A DNA stretch of 64,000 nucleotides from DATEDA01 sp963789885 (lineage in GTDB: Bacteria > Pseudomonadota > Gammaproteobacteria > Burkholderiales > SG8-39), in assembly GCA_963789885.1 (NCBI GenBank), contig CAWBNB010000006.1:1-64000 (forward strand), given 5' to 3'. The translations under genes and the position numbers were made by a program. Shown here piece by piece: positions 23,491 to 33,781 of this stretch (positions are counted from its first letter, which is position 1; every line of letters starts with the position of its first letter). The notes beneath the pieces are model-generated. The model was not told where the DNA came from. It saw nothing but the letters and a program-made list of their open reading frames with translations, and ran no database searches.

Positions 23491-24345
23491 TCACTCCGGG
23501 ACGGCGCCGAGGAAGTAAACCGCCTCCAGAAGCGGGGTCGGCTTGCCGAGCGCACCGAACCACTTGTTGAAGATCTCGACGATCTGCGGCGTGCTGTAGA
23601 CCTGTGCGAGGCCGCGATTGACGGCGAGGCGCATGCCGGCGTCGCCGCGCGGAAGCGCGATCCCGTACGGTTCGACGGAAAGATCGTCGGGGAGCATCGT
23701 GTACTTGTTGGGGTCCTTCACTTTCATCGAGAGCCCGGCGATCAGGATCTTGTCGCTTGCGAACCCGTCAACCGTCCCCTTCTCGAGCTCAGCCAGGCCC
23801 TCATCGCGGCTCTTCACGATGACGACGGTGCCGCTCACCAGCCGCGCCTTGAGCGCCGCGTTCAGCGCGCGCTCGTTCGTCGTGCCGGCGATCGCGGCGA
23901 TCTTCTTGCCGGCGAGATCGTTGAAAGCCTTCACTCCGGACTCGTTGCGCACCAGGACGCCGGTCGAGTCCACGAACACGTAGTTCGAGAAATCGACGAT
24001 CTCCATGCGCGAGAGCGTGGCGGTCGACGCGCCGCACTCCATGTCGGCCTGCTTCTTCGCGATCAGCTCGAACCGGTTCTGGGCCGTGGCCGGCATCCAG
24101 TTGACCTTGAGACCCTGGATCTTCAGCTGCTGCTCGATGCTCGTGACCACGCGCTTGCAGATGTCGACCGTGTAGCCGGCGGGCTGGTTCTTCTCGTCGT
24201 TGAACGAGAATGGCAGGGCGTCGGTGCGGTAGGCGACGGTGATCGCCTTCGAGTCGCGGATCTTGCGGAGGGCGCCGTCGAGCGCCTGGGCGTGGACGAG
24301 TGCGGGCAGGACGAGCAGCGCGACGGCAACAGCGAGGCGTTTCAT
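23491..24345 (-). CDS. Periplasmic amino-acid-binding protein (GltI-like)
   Basis: Solute-binding protein of a polar amino acid ABC transporter, family 3, closest in pattern to glutamate/aspartate binders. It has a signal peptide (MKRLAVAVALLVLPALVHAQ), then AYRTDALPFSFNDEKNQPAGYTVDIC at the first lobe, the ligand-site segment CGASTATLSRMEIVDFSNYV, and the second-lobe motif IAAIAGTTNERAL. It is 284 residues long. No permease or ATPase gene is adjacent, so it is an orphan in this window. It begins 15 bases after the mechanosensitive channel gene, with a GGGGAG ribosome site, so the two may be co-transcribed. Confidence 0.88.
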   Translation of the reverse strand: MKRLAVAVALLVLPALVHAQALDGALRKIRDSKAITVAYRTDALPFSFNDEKNQPAGYTVDICKRVVTSIEQQLKIQGLKVNWMPATAQNRFELIAKKQADMECGASTATLSRMEIVDFSNYVFVDSTGVLVRNESGVKAFNDLAGKKIAAIAGTTNERALNAALKARLVSGTVVIVKSRDEGLAELEKGTVDGFASDKILIAGLSMKVKDPNKYTMLPDDLSVEPYGIALPRGDAGMRLAVNRGLAQVYSTPQIVEIFNKWFGALGKPTPLLEAVYFLGAVPE

Positions 24346-24360
24346 TGGTGTTTCTCCCCT

Positions 24361-26870
24361 TTAAGGAACCGCGAAGGATACTGCGAAAACCGTCATCCGG
24401 TCTGCGAAAAGCGCGATCAGGGCGACGAAGAAGGGCGCGCTCACCGGTCCGCGGCGGGCGCCGGCCGGCGTCAGCCGCGCGCGTCGCGGCGCAGCGCCTG
24501 CGGCTCGGCGCGCGACGACCACTTCGACCTTCAGCGGCCCCGCGGCGTCGAGATGCACGTCGCGCTGCGGGTACGGCACGGCGATGCCCGCCTCGCCGAG
24601 CGCCTTCTCGATCATGAAGCGCAGATCGCTCGCGATCTGCCGGCCGTCGGCGCCCTTGCCGTAGTCGATCCAGTACTCGAGCGCGAACTGGAGCGCGTCC
24701 GCGCCGAAGTCCTCGAACAGCACGCGCGGCGGCGGCGTCTTCAGCACCTGCCCGTGCCGGTCGGCCTGGGCGAGCAGCGTATCGGAGACCTTGCGCGTGT
24801 CCGAGCCGTAGGCGACACCGACCTTCACCGTTCGCCGCACCTCGCTCGAGCTGTGGGTCCAGTTGGTCACGTTGTGCTCGACCAGCACCGAGTTCGGCAC
24901 CAGCGTCTCGATCCCGTCGCCGGTGCGGATCGTCGAGGAACGGATGCTGATGTTCGTCACGGTGCCGACGAGTGCTCGCCGATCTGTACCAGGTCGCCGA
25001 TCTTCAGCGGTCGCTCGATGAGCAGCATGATCCCGCTCATCAGGTTCTTCAGGAGATTCTGTGCGCCGAAGCCGAACGCGATCGCGAGCGCGCCGCCGAG
25101 GAAGGCGAAGACGGTGAGCGGGATCTTGACGAGGTCGAGCGCGAGCACGAACAGCACCGCGATCAGCATCACCTGCAGCCAGCGGCGGGCGATGCGCGCG
25201 ACGTTCGGGTCGGCCTTGAAGCGGGTCACGAGCTGGCGCTCGAGCCGGCGCACGAACCACGAGGTGACGAGATAGCCGAGCGCGAGCAGCACGACTGCGC
25301 CCACGCTCTTGCCGACGGTGACGCTGCGCGTGGTGGTGATCTTGCGGCCGTCGACTTCGACCGTGTCCTCGGCGGTGAAGAGCTCGAAGTTCCAGACTTC
25401 GCGTGCGACGTCGCGCGCGCCGTAGTAGGCGTCGCCCAGATAGGCGAGCACGGGGCGCACGTGCCGGCCTTCGTGGAACTCGGCCTTCCAGCGCTCGAGC
25501 GAACCCTGCTGCCGCTCGATCGCGCGCAGCGCGCGATCGTAGATCGCGACGCGATCGCGGTAGGCGGCGAGGAGATCGCGCGCCGTCTTGCGCTCGTCGG
25601 CGCGGACCGCGTCGATGAGGCGCGCTTCCTGCTCGCGCACGTTGCTCCGCGCGAGCGTCACCTCGCGCTGAGCGAACTGGCGCCACGGCGTCATCAGGGC
25701 GAGCATCCCGTCGACGCGCTCGTAAGTCTGGCGGAGCTTCGCCCCGTCCTTCTCGTTCGCGAGCTGGTAGCGGTAGTCCCAGACGGCGCGCTCGGACCCG
25801 ACGTTGTCGACGAGCGCGCGCAGCACGTCGTAGGCGAGATTCGCGTTCTCGGCCTGGACGCGCGCGAGCGCCACTGCGCGCTCGAGCTCCACCCGCCGGC
25901 GCGCGGCCGCTTCGGGCGACTCGCCCGGGCGCAGCGGCGCGTCGCGGGCGGCGGCGAGATCGGCTTGCGCCTTGGTGAGGGCGTCGCGCCGCGCGAAGGC
26001 CTGCGCCTGTGCGTCCACGAGCTCGCTTTCGAGCGCCTCTTTCTCCTTGTCGATCTTGGCGAGCACGCGATCGTAGTCCGCGTGCGTGAACGCGATCGAC
26101 TTCGACGCCTCGTCCACCTGCCGCTGCGCGAAGTCGAGCGCATCGCGATGCTCCCCGACCTCCTCGCGCGCGACCTCGAGGCGGCGGTCGAGCCCGGCGA
26201 GCACGACGCCGAGCGCGCGGACGCGGAGTGCGGCGAGATCGCGTGCCCACACACGCCGCGCGGCTTCGGCGGGATCGGTCGCCCCGCTCGCGCGCTCGTC
26301 GGCGAGCCGCGCCTTCGCCTCGGCCTCCTTGAGGCGCTTCCGGAACGTCTCGACCTCGCCCTCGAACAGCGCGACCTTCGACTCGGCGGCCTTCAGGCGC
26401 TCGGCCGCGGTCTGGGCGGACTCGCGCAAACCGTCGGCGAGCGAAAGGGAATGCGGTCCCGGACCGAGCCCCGGCCAGGCCTCCGCCTTGGCGGAAAGCG
26501 TGGCGCGCTCGCGCTGCACGATTGCCAGCTCGTCGCGCGTGTCGATCTGCCGTTCGAGGCTCCGCAGCATCATCTCGAGCAGCGAACGCCGTTCGATGAC
26601 CTCCTCCGGCGGCGTCCCCGGCGGCGCCTTCGACGTGCCCTCGGCGACGAAGCGGTCGAGCTCGGACTGCGCGGCGGCGAGCTTCGCCTTGAGGTCGGGC
26701 GATGGCGCCGGGTCGGGTGCCGCGGGGGTCTTTTGGGTCGCGCCGCTGCCCAGGTTCAGGCCAGGGAGTTGCTGGGCGGCCGCCGAAAGGGCGAACGCGG
26801 CCGGGAGGGCGAACGCGAGCGAGCAGAGGAGAAGCGGGAGGCGCAGGCGGACGAGAAACAGGGGGCGCAT
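24361..26870 (-). CDS. Large MscS-family mechanosensitive channel (MscK/KefA-like), one frameshift
   Basis: Inner-membrane channel predicted to open under osmotic downshock. The signal peptide (LLLCSLAFALPAAFALSAAAQ) leads into a long periplasmic region of about 430 residues rich in Arg/Glu/Ala coiled coil. Membrane helices follow, and the MscS pore helix (GGALAIAFGFGAQNLLKNLM) with IERPLKIGDLVQI. The cytoplasmic beta domain (VTNISIRSSTIRTGDGIETL, then LVPNSVLVEHNVTNW) is in the next frame, so an indel lies near 24965, within the segment that should read GEHVGTVTNI. Full span is about 836 residues. It precedes the amino-acid-binding protein gene. Confidence 0.85.
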
Positions 26871-27195
26871 TGAGCTGCAGGGATGCTGACGGGCGGCTGG
26901 CGTGGAGTGGCCGGACACGGGGCGGACCTCGGGTGGCCGGCCGGTACGATACCCCAAGGCGCGGGGGAAACGCCTAGGGCCGCAGACGGTCGACCTGGCT
27001 CGCCCGGAAGGCGGCGATTGGACCCCTTCCGGACGCATCAGGCGGATCTTTTCACAAAGCTGTGACATTCGTCGCGCTCGGCCATTGATCAAAAAATAAG
27101 CAGCCGGTTCAGTGTGCTGCACGCCGATAGCGAGGTGTACACTGCGTTCGTCGGGTCGCGGTTTGCGACCCGTAGTCGTCCTCAGGGGAGGCTGT
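26871..27195. other. Intergenic region between divergent channel and acyltransferase genes
   Basis: No gene seen. A small hairpin GGGTCGC-GGTTT-GCGACCC lies at 27153-27171 in what would be the leader of the acyltransferase gene. AT-rich runs at 27050-27100 may carry a promoter, but no -35/-10 pair with good spacing was found. GGGGAGG at 27185-27191 is the ribosome site for the TTG at 27196. Confidence 0.5.
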
Positions 27196-28062
27196 TTGAA
27201 GGAGTCGGTCCGCAAGCTCGTCGAGCGATTGCGCGGCCGTCGTTCGAGCAACAGCCCACCGCCGCAGCCGCCGCCGCAGACCGATTCGCTCCCGCACTTC
27301 AGCACGCAGCTTGCGAAGAGCGGGCTCACGGTGTTCGACGACCGCGCGCTGCGCTTCCGCAGCCTCACCCTCGCGAGCGGGATCGAGGAAACGCTCGACG
27401 ATCCGGGCGCGCTCCAGGGCGCGTTCAAGATCCGTGTCGCGAAGCGCGAAGGATTCCGGCGCGAGGCGAGCACGCTCGTCGATCGCCGCTACACCGACCG
27501 GGGCTATCAGACGAAGGCCGCCGAACCCGACCCGCACCTCTTCACCTTCGTCGCCTACGACGAAGGCGAGCTCGTCGGCACCGTCAGCATCCGCATCGAT
27601 TCCGAGCAGGGATTGTCCGCCGACGAGCTGTACAAGGACGAGCTCGACGTTCTGCGGCAGGGCGGGTGCAAGCTGTGCGAGTTCACGCGCCTCGCGGTGG
27701 ACGTGGTGAACGTCAGCAAGCCGGTCCTCGCCGGCCTGTTCCACACCGCTTATCTCTACGCCGGGGAAGTGCACGCCTGCACGTTCGTCGTGATCGAGGT
27801 GAATCCGCGGCACGTCCCGTTCTACCGGCGCGCGCTCAAGTTCGAGCCGATCGGGCCGGAGCGGACCAACAAGCGGGTGGAGGCTCCTGCGGTGCTCCTC
27901 TGCGCTTCGTTCGACGCGATTGCCGAAGGGCTCAAGAAGTTCGGCGGCCAGCACGAGCTCGCCGCGACGGAACGCTCGCTCTTCCCGTGGGGGTTCTCGC
28001 CGAATGAGGAGGCCGGGATCCTCGAGCGGCTGAAGGCGCTGGAGGCGAAGAAGTCGGAATAG
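27196..28062 (+). CDS. FeeM-like N-acyl amino acid synthase / acyltransferase (copy 1)
   Basis: GNAT-fold acyltransferase resembling FeeM, the enzyme that moves an acyl chain from acyl-carrier protein to an amino acid such as tyrosine. Supporting segments are VAKREGFRREASTLVDRRYT, the GNAT strand HLFTFVAYDEGELVGTVSIR, CKLCEFTRLAVD, and VIEVNPRHVPFYRRALKFEP. It is 288 residues long. The start is TTG, chosen for GGGGAGG immediately upstream; the frame opens earlier at 27112 but that stretch looks non-coding. The substrate is not visible. A second, diverged copy lies at 36.0-36.7 kb. It is convergent with the LolA-like gene. Related acyltransferases are known companions of exosortase systems. 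Confidence 0.75.
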   Translation: MKESVRKLVERLRGRRSSNSPPPQPPPQTDSLPHFSTQLAKSGLTVFDDRALRFRSLTLASGIEETLDDPGALQGAFKIRVAKREGFRREASTLVDRRYTDRGYQTKAAEPDPHLFTFVAYDEGELVGTVSIRIDSEQGLSADELYKDELDVLRQGGCKLCEFTRLAVDVVNVSKPVLAGLFHTAYLYAGEVHACTFVVIEVNPRHVPFYRRALKFEPIGPERTNKRVEAPAVLLCASFDAIAEGLKKFGGQHELAATERSLFPWGFSPNEEAGILERLKALEAKKSE

Positions 28063-28099
28063 CTCCTGAAGCGCGCGGCCGAGTCAGAGGCGCTCGGCG

Positions 28100-28896
28100 T
28101 CAGAGCCGCTTCAGGTAATCCCGCGTGAAGATCTTGTCCGGCAGGTCCTTCAGGGCCATCCCGGAATACTCGAGCACCGACTCCTCGCCCTTGCGCAGGG
28201 CGTCCTGCATGACGAGCCGCGTCGGGCGGAGCTTGCCGACCATCTGCTGGAAATTCTCGTACCGGCAGGTCTTCAGCAGCCGGTCCGAGAGCGAGTAGAA
28301 CTCCGCCTTGGCGGGGAAGTAGTTCTTCTGCTTCACCCAGTACATGACCCGGTGGTAGGCGACGGTCCGATCGACGGCGGTCAGCTCGAGCACGAAGTGG
28401 TCCTCGCCGTCGATCTTCTCGGTGCGCACGAGCTTCGGCGTGTAGTCCCCGGCGAAGTTCGCGCGCGCGAGATCGCCGTTCGCGACCTGGCCGGTGAGGC
28501 GTTGCGAAAGCGAAAGGCGCACTGGTTGGGAGACGTTCGGCAGGAACACCCAGAGGTCGCGCCCCTTCATCAGGATGATCTGGCCGCGGTCGGCGGCAGG
28601 CTCGGTCACCATCACGATCGTGTTCTCGTTGCCCTTCGAGAGGATCCGGTACTGCCGCGCTATCGGTCACCTGCCCGGCGTTCGAGTTGGCGATCGCGAC
28701 GTCGACCTGGAAACCCTCCGCCGGGAAAGCGGATCGAGATCGGCCTTCTCGACGATCTCTCTCGCTTGCTTTTCTTCTTTTGAAACAGTATCTTGTGCTA
28801 AACTATTGAGAACAACGCGAAACCAGCCAGAATCCCCAGCACCCGGAGAAGGAATGCCGGCAGCAGCCGAGGCTGAGGGCAACAACGATGCGCCAT
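28100..28896 (-). CDS. LolA-like outer-membrane lipoprotein-sorting protein (frameshifted)
   Basis: Periplasmic carrier-type protein of the LolA/LppX fold (COG2834-like), the group that shuttles lipidated molecules between membranes. The in-frame C-terminal 170 residues are clear: GQIILMKGRDLWVFLPNVSQ, then VRLSLSQRLTGQVANGDLA, then DYTPKLVRTEKIDGEDHFVL. Upstream the coding continues in other frames (KEEKQAREIVEKADL; EGFQVDVAI; a leader LLRVLGILAGFALF), giving a signal peptide and a start near 28896. Indels are needed near 28665, 28735 and 28810. It is divergent from an ABC ATPase gene by about 70 bases, a pairing seen where such proteins work with FtsX-type exporters. Confidence 0.7.
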
Positions 28897-28964
28897 GGCG
28901 AATCGAAGCTCGTGGGAAGAGGCCGCTAGTATAGTCAGCGCGATTAACGCTGAGCGGAGCGGCG

Positions 28965-29733
28965 ATGAGCCTGGTGCAGGTCGAGAACGTCTCCAAGGAC
29001 TATCATGCTCGGCCTGCAGCGCGTCGACGCGCTGAAGGACGTCACGCTCAGCATCGAGGAGGGCGTCTTTCTGGCGATCGCCGGCCCCTCGGGCAGCGGC
29101 AAGTCGACGCTGCTCAACCTGATCGGCTGCATCGATACGCCCGTCGAGCGGCCGCATCCTGATCGACGGCCAGGACGTGAGCGGCCAGACGCCGGACCAG
29201 CTGGCGGACCTACGCGCGCGCACGATCGGCTTCGTCTTCCAGACCTTCAACCTGCTGCCGGTGCTGTCGGCGGAGGAGAACGTCGAGTACCCGCTGCTGC
29301 AGCTCCCGGAGCTCACGAAGGGCGAGCGGCGCGAGCGGGTCGCCTACTACCTGAAGGTCGTGCAGCTGACGAAGTACGCGCACCACCGGCCGAACCAGCT
29401 GAGCGGCGGCCAGCGCCAGCGCGTCGCGATCGCGCGGGCGCTCGCGACCAAGCCGAAGATCGTGCTCGCCGACGAGCCGACCGCGAACCTCGATCACAAG
29501 ACGGGCGAAGGCATCCTCGCGCTGATGAAGGAAATCAACCGCATCGATCAAGACCACCTTCATCTTCTCCACCCACGACAAGAAGGTGATGTCGCAAGCC
29601 GATCGCCTGGTGCGGATCGAGGACGGGCGGATCCGGATGCTCGGCATCCGCGCCGAGGCGCGGTGGCTGGTCGTCGACGAACGCCGCCGGCGCGCTCGGA
29701 GCGCGCGGCGCGGCGAAGGGCGGACCCGCCGCT
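28965..29733 (+). CDS. ABC transporter ATP-binding protein, LolD/MacB-type (frameshifted)
   Basis: ATPase of an FtsX-class exporter. It begins MSLVQVENVSKDYH, then after an indel near 29005 gives LKDVTLSIEEGVFLAIAGPS with Walker A SGSGKST. After another near 29160 it continues with FVFQTFNLLPVLSAEENVEY (Q-loop), signature LSGGQRQRVAIARAL and Walker B KIVLADEPTANLDH. A third indel near 29550 precedes FIFSTHDKKVM (switch His). All catalytic motifs are present, so the gene is probably intact in the organism. The permeases that fit it lie 7 kb away at 36.8-39.3 kb on the other strand. A DUF1302-like gene follows directly. Confidence 0.8.
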
Positions 29734-29741
29734 GACCTGCG

Positions 29742-31152
29742 ATGTCACGCATCGCCCGTGGTTCCTCGCCGCCTGCTCGATCGCGTTCTTCGCGCGATCC
29801 TCGCGCCTCGCCGGCCGACAACGTGCTCGGCCAGGGGCGGCAAGCCCGGCGCGCGGACGCGCCGTCGTCGCGCGACGAGCTGTTCGGTCTGAAGCCGCCC
29901 CGGGCGCGCCTGTCGCGAGGAGAAGAACTGCCGTTCTCGGTGAGCGGCTTCTACGACTTCCTCGGCGCCTACACCTACTCCGATCCGACCCACTGGTCGC
30001 GTGCGGTGAACCGCCTCCAGCTCTCGGCGCAGGGCGGGGGCGCGGACGTCAAGTGGAAGATCGGCGGCCGGTTCGACATCGACCCGGTGTATTACTGGTC
30101 GGACTTCTACCTCGACGAAGTGAAGAAGAACCAGCGGACGAGCGCGTTCTGGCGCGAGACGTACCTCGACTTCTCCGCCGGCGGCCTCGATTTCCGCGTC
30201 GGCGCCCAGAACATCGTCTGGGGCGAGGTCGTGGGGCTGTTCTTCGCCGACGTCGTGTCGGCGCTCGACCTGCGCGAGTTCCTGCTGCCGAGCTTCGACA
30301 TCATCCGCAAGCCGCAGTGGGCGGCGCGCGCCGAGTACTTCAAGGGCGACTCGCACGTCGAGCTCGTCTGGATCCCGTTCCAGACCTTCGACGACATCGG
30401 CAAGCCGGGACCGATTTCTACCCGGTGCCGGCTGCCCTCGCCCGACCTCGCAGACCGTGGCCTCGGCGTTCCTGAACCCGGTGACGCCCGCGCAAGACGC
30501 TGTCCAACTCCGCCTACGGGATTCGCGCCAACACGCTCGTCGCCGGCTGGGACCTCGCTGCGTTCTACTACCGGAGTCTCCAACGTCGCCCGACCTTCTA
30601 CCGGCTCCCCGGCCCGTCGCGGCGCAGACCCGTTCGTCTTCCAGCCGCAGCTACGACCACATCTGGCAGGTGGGCGGCACGGCGAGCAAGGATTTCGGCG
30701 CGTTCGTCGGCCGCGCCGAGCTGGTCTACACGGACGGGCCGGAACTTCGCGTCCACGGACCCGACCGCCCCGCAAGGCGTGCTTGCGCGCAACACCTACG
30801 ACTGGGTCGTCAGCGCGGACTTCACGCTCCCGCACGACGTGCGGCTGAACGTGCAGGCGTTCCAGCGCATCTATTCGCAGTCCGACAGCTCGCTCGCGCT
30901 CCAGTACGGCCAATGGGGCGGAAGCGTGCTGCTCGCCAGCGAAGGTCACCCCGCACCGTCGAGCCGCAGATGCTCTGGATCCAGACCTTCGGCGGCGGCG
31001 GCGGGCTGGTGCGGCCGCGGGTCAACTGGAACGCCTTCAAGAACACGACGCTCGCGCTCGGCGTCGACATCTTCACCGGGCCCGACGACGGGTTCTTCGG
31101 CCGGTACAACAACCGCGACCGCGTCTATACCGAGGTTCGGTTCGACTTCTGA
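29742..31152 (+). CDS. DUF1302-like outer-membrane beta-barrel protein (frameshifted)
   Basis: Predicted outer-membrane barrel. Aromatic, alternating strands are seen throughout: FSVSGFYDFLGAYTY, GGRFDIDPVYYWSDFYLDEV, FRVGAQNIVWGEVVGLFFAD, DIIRKPQWAARAEYFKG, NTYDWVVSADFTLPHDVRLN. The last residues, YTEVRFDF, give the C-terminal aromatic signal for barrel insertion. The signal peptide (WFLAACSIAFFA) is in another frame from the mature start. Indels lie near 29760, 30410-30480, 30595, 30750 and 30950. It starts 9 bases after the ABC ATPase gene. DUF1302-type barrels are often paired with LolA-like proteins and FtsX-type ABC exporters, as here. Confidence 0.7.
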
Positions 31153-31383
31153 TTCGTGGTCGCAGGTGTGTCCTGCACGCCCTACGCAGCCGTTCAGGGA
31201 TTTGCGAGTTGCTCGGTACCGCGCTGAAGTAGAACGTAGGGGATTCGTGTAAATCAATGACGATTTTGCTGCGCCTCCCCTCGATCCGCGCCGCTGCAAT
31301 AGTGGTCGACCATCGCCGATTCGCTTGAGCAACCCCTCGGATCTGCGCATCATTCGCGTCACATGTGCACCGAGGAGGACGAA

Positions 31384-32507
31384 ATGGCACATCGGACGGA
31401 GAACCGATCGAGGTCCGGAGCAGTCGCGCACGGCTCGCGGGGACTGGCTCTCATCGGTGCCCTGATGGGCATCGGCCCGGCACATGCGGGCGACGCAGAC
31501 TGCCGCCGCATCGGCCCCGCGGCTATCTCCTTCGTGCAGTTCACGAGTCACCCAACATCGCCGCCTCGGCCGGCCCTCGCAATTGACGATCAAGGGCAAG
31601 CTCACGCTTGCCGCAGCAGCGCGACCATCGCAGCGGTTGCAGCGGCGCCAACGGGCGCAAGGTGCCGGCGGTGGTGATCCTTCATGGCTCGGCTGGCGTC
31701 GATTCGCGCGGCGATTTCCACGAGGCGGCGCTCAACGCGGCCGGCATCGCCACGCTGCAGATCGACATGTGGGAGGCGCGTGGACTCGGCGGTGGCGCCG
31801 GCCGGCCGGCGGCGCCGATCCTAACCCTACCTGATGCCTACTCGGCGCTGGCCTTCTTGGCCGCCCGCCCCGAGATCAACGCCGCCCGCATCGGCGTGCT
31901 CGGATTCTCGTGGGGCGGCGTGAACAGCTTGGCAACAGCCGAGCTGCTCTACGCTCGCATGTTCGGCGGTGGGCGGGAGTTCAAGGCCCACGTCGCCCAC
32001 TACCCGGTGTGTTATGCCTTCAACGCGGCGATTCCAGGCTTGCCGCCGCCGGCGCAGCTGGGCACGCAGTTCCAGAATCTGACCGGGGCGCCAGTGCTGA
32101 TCCAGTTGGGTAGCCAGGATGGCTACGACAACGGCGCCGCCCATTGCGTCACGCTGGCTCAGGCAGTGAACCCGGCCAACTCGGTCGAGGTGGTGGAGTA
32201 CAGCGGTGCCCAGCACGCCTTCGACCGCCTGATGGTGCCCATCGTCGTTAGCGACCCGTTTGGCAACGAGGGCAGCTACTTCCTGACCGGTCAGGTCCCG
32301 ATCGTGCAGATCGTGCCGAGCGTCGAGCAGGCCTATGACATCGCGCGCGCGCGTGAGCGCGCTTCTTCGGCGACTTGTGACGCTGCGTCAGTGCATTCCG
32401 ACGGCATTCGACCTCCAAGGAAAACGCAGGAACTCGGCGAGTTTTCGCGTGTTCGTGGAGTGGGGACGAACGAAAGTCGATTTGGTATCGAGGACTCGAG
32501 CTTCTAA
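31384..32507 (+). CDS. Secreted dienelactone-hydrolase-like alpha/beta hydrolase (frameshifted)
   Basis: Alpha/beta hydrolase of the dienelactone hydrolase type with an N-terminal signal peptide (RGLALIGALMGIGPAHAG). The fold motifs are VPAVVILHGSAGVD (oxyanion strand), nucleophile elbow GVLGFSWGGVNS in place of the classical GxCxG (a Ser nucleophile), PVLIQLGSQDGYDNG (acid) and GAQHAFDR (His). The N-terminal part is in a different frame from the catalytic part, with the indel near 31600. ATG 31384 was chosen for GAGGAGG six bases before it. The frame runs to 32507, but the last about 40 residues look non-coding and the true stop may lie near 32390 after another indel. Substrate unknown. Confidence 0.7.
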
Positions 32508-32716
32508 GCTGGCCGTCCGGGCCAGGCGTCCCGCACGACGGCTCGCGGGTAAGCGGCCGGTCCGCCGGCGATCGCCCGGCGACGGAGGCGTTGCTCGAAG
32601 GTGCGCGGGTGTCGATCGCGCGTTCCGACCGGCGCGCCCGGTCGTAGCGGCGAACCGTCGCTATACGTCACGCAGCGTGGCGCGTCAAGCCACCGTCGCC
32701 ACGGTATCCTTTCGCA
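32508..32716. other. Intergenic region before rfbB
   Basis: About 210 bases, or up to 320 if the hydrolase ends near 32390. No gene, RNA or strong hairpin seen. A TATCCT-like -10 lies just before the rfbB ATG and would be too close for a normal leader. The region probably holds the rfb promoter, but it could not be placed. Confidence 0.4.
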
Positions 32717-33778
32717 ATGATCCTCGTCACCGGCGGCGCCGGCTTCATCGGCTCGAACTTCATTCTGGACTGGCTCGCGCAGGGCGGCGAGCCGGTCGTC
32801 AACCTCGACAAGCTGACCTACGCGGGCAACCTCCGCAACCTCGCCGCGCTCGACGGCGACGCGCGTTACCGCTTCGTCGCGGGCCGACATCTGCGACCGC
32901 GCGCTCGTCGACCGCGTCTTCGCGGAGCACCGGCCCCGCGCCATCGTGCACTTCGCCGCGGAGAGCCACGTCGACCGCTCGATCCACGCGCCCGGCCGAT
33001 TTCATCCAGACGAACGTCGTCGGCACGTTCAACCTGCTCGAAGCGGCGCGCGCCCACTGGCTAGCACTTGACGACGGCGGGAAGCGGGCGTTCCGCTTCC
33101 TCCACGTCTCCACCGACGAGGTCTTCGGCTCGCTCGGGCCCGACGACCCGGCGTTCAGCGAGACGACGCCGTACGCACCGAACAGCCCTACTCGGCATCG
33201 AAGGCCGCGTCCGATCACCTCGTGCGCGCCTACCATCACACCTACGGCCTGCCGGTCGTCACGACGAACTGCTCGAACAACTACGGGCCGTGCCAGTTTC
33301 CCGAGAAGCTGATCCCGCTCATGATCCTCAACGCGCTCGCGGGCAAGCCGCTGCCGGTGTACGGCGACGGCGGCAACGTGCGCGACTGGCTCTACGTCGA
33401 CGACCACTGCGCGGCGATCCGGCGCGTCCTCGAGCGCGGGCGCCCGGCGAGATGTACAACATCGGCGGCAGCGCCGAGCGGAAGCAATCTCGACGTCGTG
33501 CGAGATGATCTGCGCCATCCTCGGCGAGCTGCGCCCGCGCGCCGGCCGGCCGATACCATGACCTCGTCACGTTCGTGAAGGACCGCCCCGGCCACGATCG
33601 CCGCTACGCGATCGACACGGCGAAGATCGAAGCGCGAGCTCGGCTGGCGCCGGCGGAGAGCTTCGAGACCGGCCTGCGCAAGACCGTGCACTGGTACCTG
33701 GACAACGGCGACTGGATCGCATCGGTGCAGACCGGCGCGTACCGCACCTGGGTCGAGACCAACTACGGCGGACGCTGA
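32717..33778 (+). CDS. rfbB: dTDP-glucose 4,6-dehydratase (frameshifted)
   Basis: Second enzyme of dTDP-L-rhamnose synthesis. The NAD Rossmann motif ILVTGGAGFIGSNFILDW opens the protein, followed by HFAAESHVDRSI, the catalytic region HVSTDEVFGSLG and TTNCSNNYGPCQFPEKLIPL, then YGDGGNVRDWLYVDDHC and VKDRPGHDRRYAIDTAKIE. The catalytic YxxxK (YSASKAASDHL) is encoded near 33190-33220, just after an indel. Indels are needed near 32883, 32993, 33188, 33450, 33487 and 33560. Total span is about 354 residues, the normal size. First gene of rfbBACD; it ends 3 bases before rfbA. Confidence 0.92.
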
Positions 33779-33781
33779 CCG

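Noticed and set aside
27112..27195. Upstream extension of the first FeeM-like protein to a GTG at 27112
   Set aside because: The extra 28 residues (many Cys and Arg) look untranslated, and a strong GGGGAGG site directly precedes the TTG at 27196.
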